From assembly GCA_902495155.1 (NCBI GenBank), contig CABUWD010000048.1, positions 1 to 14,702 of the forward strand: DNA of 14,702 bases. The letters are read 5' to 3'. This document shows, piece by piece, positions 13,264-14,702 of the stretch; the stretch's first letter is position 1, and each line of letters opens with the position of its first letter. The notes under the pieces were generated by a model that ran no database searches, was not told the DNA's origin, and saw nothing but the letters and a program-made list of their open reading frames with translations. This stretch comes from an uncultured Collinsella sp. Its GTDB lineage: Bacteria; Actinomycetota; Coriobacteriia; Coriobacteriales; Coriobacteriaceae. A program made the translations under genes and the position numbers.

Positions 13264-13302
13264 AAAACAAAAGCGGAGCGACCGATAAGGTCGCCCCACC
13301 GC
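13264..13302 (-). terminator. Rho-independent terminator after the MogA/MoaB gene
   Basis: On the minus strand, GCGG...GCGACC pairs with GGTCGC...CCGC (13273-13302, loop TTATC, small internal asymmetry) and is followed by TTTTGTTTT. It begins 11 nt after the stop codon and separates the moeA-mogA unit from the mod operon. Confidence 0.88.
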
Positions 13303-13313
13303 AGGTAAATAGC

Positions 13314-13793
13314 TTAGTTGGTATGTCCGCCGCCCGCTGTCATCTGAGCCGCGTGCTCCAGCTGGTCCGCTATGGCCTCCCAGCTTTCGCGGGCGGCCTT
13401 CGTGGAACCGGGAAAGTTTACGACAAGCGTATGACCTCGTTGCATGCAAATAGCACGCGAGAGCATAGCGCGGCGCGTCTTGGTCATCGAGTACGCACGA
13501 ATTGCCTCTGCAATACCCGGCACATCGCGGTCGCAGACGGCACGCGTCGCCTCGGGCGTCACATCGCGCATCGAAAGCCCCGTGCCGCCGCAGGTGAGCA
13601 CGACATTGGCGTGGCACTCATCGGCGGCTTCCACAATGGCATCACCAATCTCGCTGACGTCATCGCGCACGACCACATGTGAGGCGACCGTCCAGCCCTG
13701 CGCCTCGATAAGTTCCTCGAGTGCAGCTCCAGCCTCGTCCTGGGCAAGATCGCGCGTATCCGAGCACGTCACAATCGAAATCTTCAGCTCCAT
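13314..13793 (-). CDS. mogA: MogA/MoaB family molybdopterin adenylyltransferase-type protein
   Basis: This 159-residue cytoplasmic protein should bind molybdopterin and adenylate it before metal insertion by MoeA. It starts MELKISIVTCSDTRD and contains the family motifs LTCGGTGLSMRDVTPEAT (from 66; TCGGTG at 67-72) and NFPGSTKAARESWEA (from 126). Length matches stand-alone MogA/MoaB proteins. In bacteria with a single copy this form usually serves as MogA, but MoaB naming is equally possible. ATG 13793 has AGGAGG at the right distance; a longer upstream frame runs into the moeA end and is not homologous. It starts 10 nt after the moeA stop, so the two are clearly co-transcribed. Confidence 0.92.
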   Translation of the reverse strand: MELKISIVTCSDTRDLAQDEAGAALEELIEAQGWTVASHVVVRDDVSEIGDAIVEAADECHANVVLTCGGTGLSMRDVTPEATRAVCDRDVPGIAEAIRAYSMTKTRRAMLSRAICMQRGHTLVVNFPGSTKAARESWEAIADQLEHAAQMTAGGGHTN

Positions 13794-13803
13794 AGCATTC
13801 CTC

Positions 13804-14702
13804 CTACAACACCGTTCCCTCGGGCAGGTCGACACGCACGACATCCACGACGTCGCCTGCCTTGAGCTCACACGGCCCTTCGTCAATACGCAGCAGACAG
13901 TTGGCACGCTGCATCGTGCCGAGCAGCGCCGAATTCTGCGTCTTGGCCTCGGTCACCAGCAGCTCATCGGTCTCGGGGTCGCGCAAAACCGTGGCGCGAT
14001 CGAAGAAGCGTCGGTCCTGGCGCTTTTTCACACCGTGGGTAAGAACCGCTCGCTGCACGGGGCGCGCCCCCTCGGCAAAACCACGCATCTTGCGAATCGC
14101 CGGGCGCGCGAGCATCTCAAAGCCCACATACGCCGCGGCCGGATTGCCTGAAAGCCCCAGGTAGGGCTTACCCCCGAGCAAGCCAAACGTGATGGCCTTG
14201 CCCGGACGCATCGAAATGCGGTCAAACAGCACCTCGCCCTCGCGCCGGACGAGCGCCGTCACGTAGTCGTAATCGCCCGCCGAGGCGCCACCACTTGTAA
14301 TGACAAAATCGCACTCTCGCGTGGCGCGATGCACCAGCTCGGCAATCGCCTGCTCATCGTCGGGCGCAATACCGTAGAACACCGGATCTGCCCCGGCATC
14401 GAGCGCCTCGGCCATCAGCGCCGAGGAGTTGGAATCGCGAATCTGACCGCGCGCCGGTACCTTACTCGGTGCGACCAGTTCCGTGCCCAGCGAGATAATG
14501 CCCACGCGCGGGGCGGCATGTACCTTCACGCTCGCGTATCCGGCGCTTGCCAGCAAGCCGGCGCCCGCCGGGGCCACGACCTCGCCGGCATGCATCACAA
14601 CATCGCCGGCATGGGCCTCCTCGGCGGCAGAGCGAACGTTCTCCCCTACCTTGGCAGGCGCCGAGAAGCGAACGTGCGAGCCCTCGTTGCCGTCGCCATC
14701 GA
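13804..14702 (-). CDS. moeA: Molybdopterin molybdenumtransferase MoeA (5' part outside the window)
   Basis: The C-terminal 298 residues of MoeA are present; the frame is open to the window edge. The product inserts molybdenum into adenylated molybdopterin. It begins in the N-terminal domain at FSAPAKVGENVRSAAEEAHA, followed by AGDVVMHAGEVVAPAG and LLASAGYASVKV. The MogA-like catalytic domain follows: VGIISLGTELV, IRDSNS, VITSGGASAGDYD and RPGKAITFGLLGGKPYLGLSGNP. A C-terminal beta-domain of about 80 residues contains RRFFDRATVL and ANCLLRIDEG. The true start lies upstream, and the GTG/ATG codons near 14598 are internal because conserved sequence continues before them. It forms an operon with mogA. 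Confidence 0.93.
   Translation of the reverse strand, partial: DGDGNEGSHVRFSAPAKVGENVRSAAEEAHAGDVVMHAGEVVAPAGAGLLASAGYASVKVHAAPRVGIISLGTELVAPSKVPARGQIRDSNSSALMAEALDAGADPVFYGIAPDDEQAIAELVHRATRECDFVITSGGASAGDYDYVTALVRREGEVLFDRISMRPGKAITFGLLGGKPYLGLSGNPAAAYVGFEMLARPAIRKMRGFAEGARPVQRAVLTHGVKKRQDRRFFDRATVLRDPETDELLVTEAKTQNSALLGTMQRANCLLRIDEGPCELKAGDVVDVVRVDLPEGTVL

Noticed and set aside
1..14702. CRISPR array
   Set aside because: No regularly spaced short repeats with unique spacers; the repeats seen are two-copy palindromic units.

Overview
The window looks like a chromosomal segment of a high-GC, anaerobic, gut-type actinobacterium of the class Coriobacteriia, with Collinsella or a near relative as the best guess. 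That guess rests on the GC-rich code, the oxygen-sensitive enzymes, Sec decoding and the general style of the intergenic repeats; no single marker gene proves it. Apart from the tail of a transposase, every gene I can support lies on the minus strand, so the map reads from high to low coordinates.

Right end to 13314: moeA (cut by the window edge) and a MogA/MoaB-type gene, for the last steps of molybdenum cofactor assembly, closed by a strong terminator. 13222-9607: a separate molybdate ABC transporter operon, modA-modB-modC, with a palindrome-rich promoter and its own terminator. ModB is about twice the usual size because it carries an extra N-terminal extracytoplasmic domain.

9587-2431: what appears to be one seven-gene operon. 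It starts from a good promoter with a leader of about 330 nt that holds strong hairpins, a 22-codon reading frame and a sequence complementary to the ribosome binding site of the first gene. The first three genes are two paralogous 2-hydroxyacyl-CoA dehydratase/double-cubane (YjiM-like) subunits and their ATP-dependent activase (YjiL-like). The next four are selenium genes: selD, yedF, a DUF3343 putative Se/S carrier and a cysteine desulfurase/selenocysteine lyase-like enzyme. selD is itself a selenoprotein gene: its reading frame crosses an in-frame UGA at codon 17, so a naive ORF call loses the true start and the catalytic residue. Two copies of a roughly 100-nt palindromic element, with paired compensatory changes between the copies, sit at the 3' ends of the two dehydratase genes.

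2411-1053: brnQ, a branched-chain amino acid transporter. 1041-757: a tRNA-Pro(UGG)/tRNA-Gly(UCC) operon with a near-consensus promoter and a terminator. 821-529: a tandem duplication of a unit made of the tRNA-Gly 3' end, the terminator and the inverted tRNA 3' end. 515-134: about 380 nt of non-coding DNA with two large imperfect palindromes, bounded by a 16-nt direct repeat. 1-74: the end of an IS3-type transposase, the only plus-strand gene.

Taken together, the window joins molybdate import, Moco insertion and selenophosphate/Se-carrier functions. This is the setting expected for selenium-dependent molybdenum enzymes, here coupled to an ATP-driven low-potential iron-sulfur reductase/dehydratase of unknown substrate.
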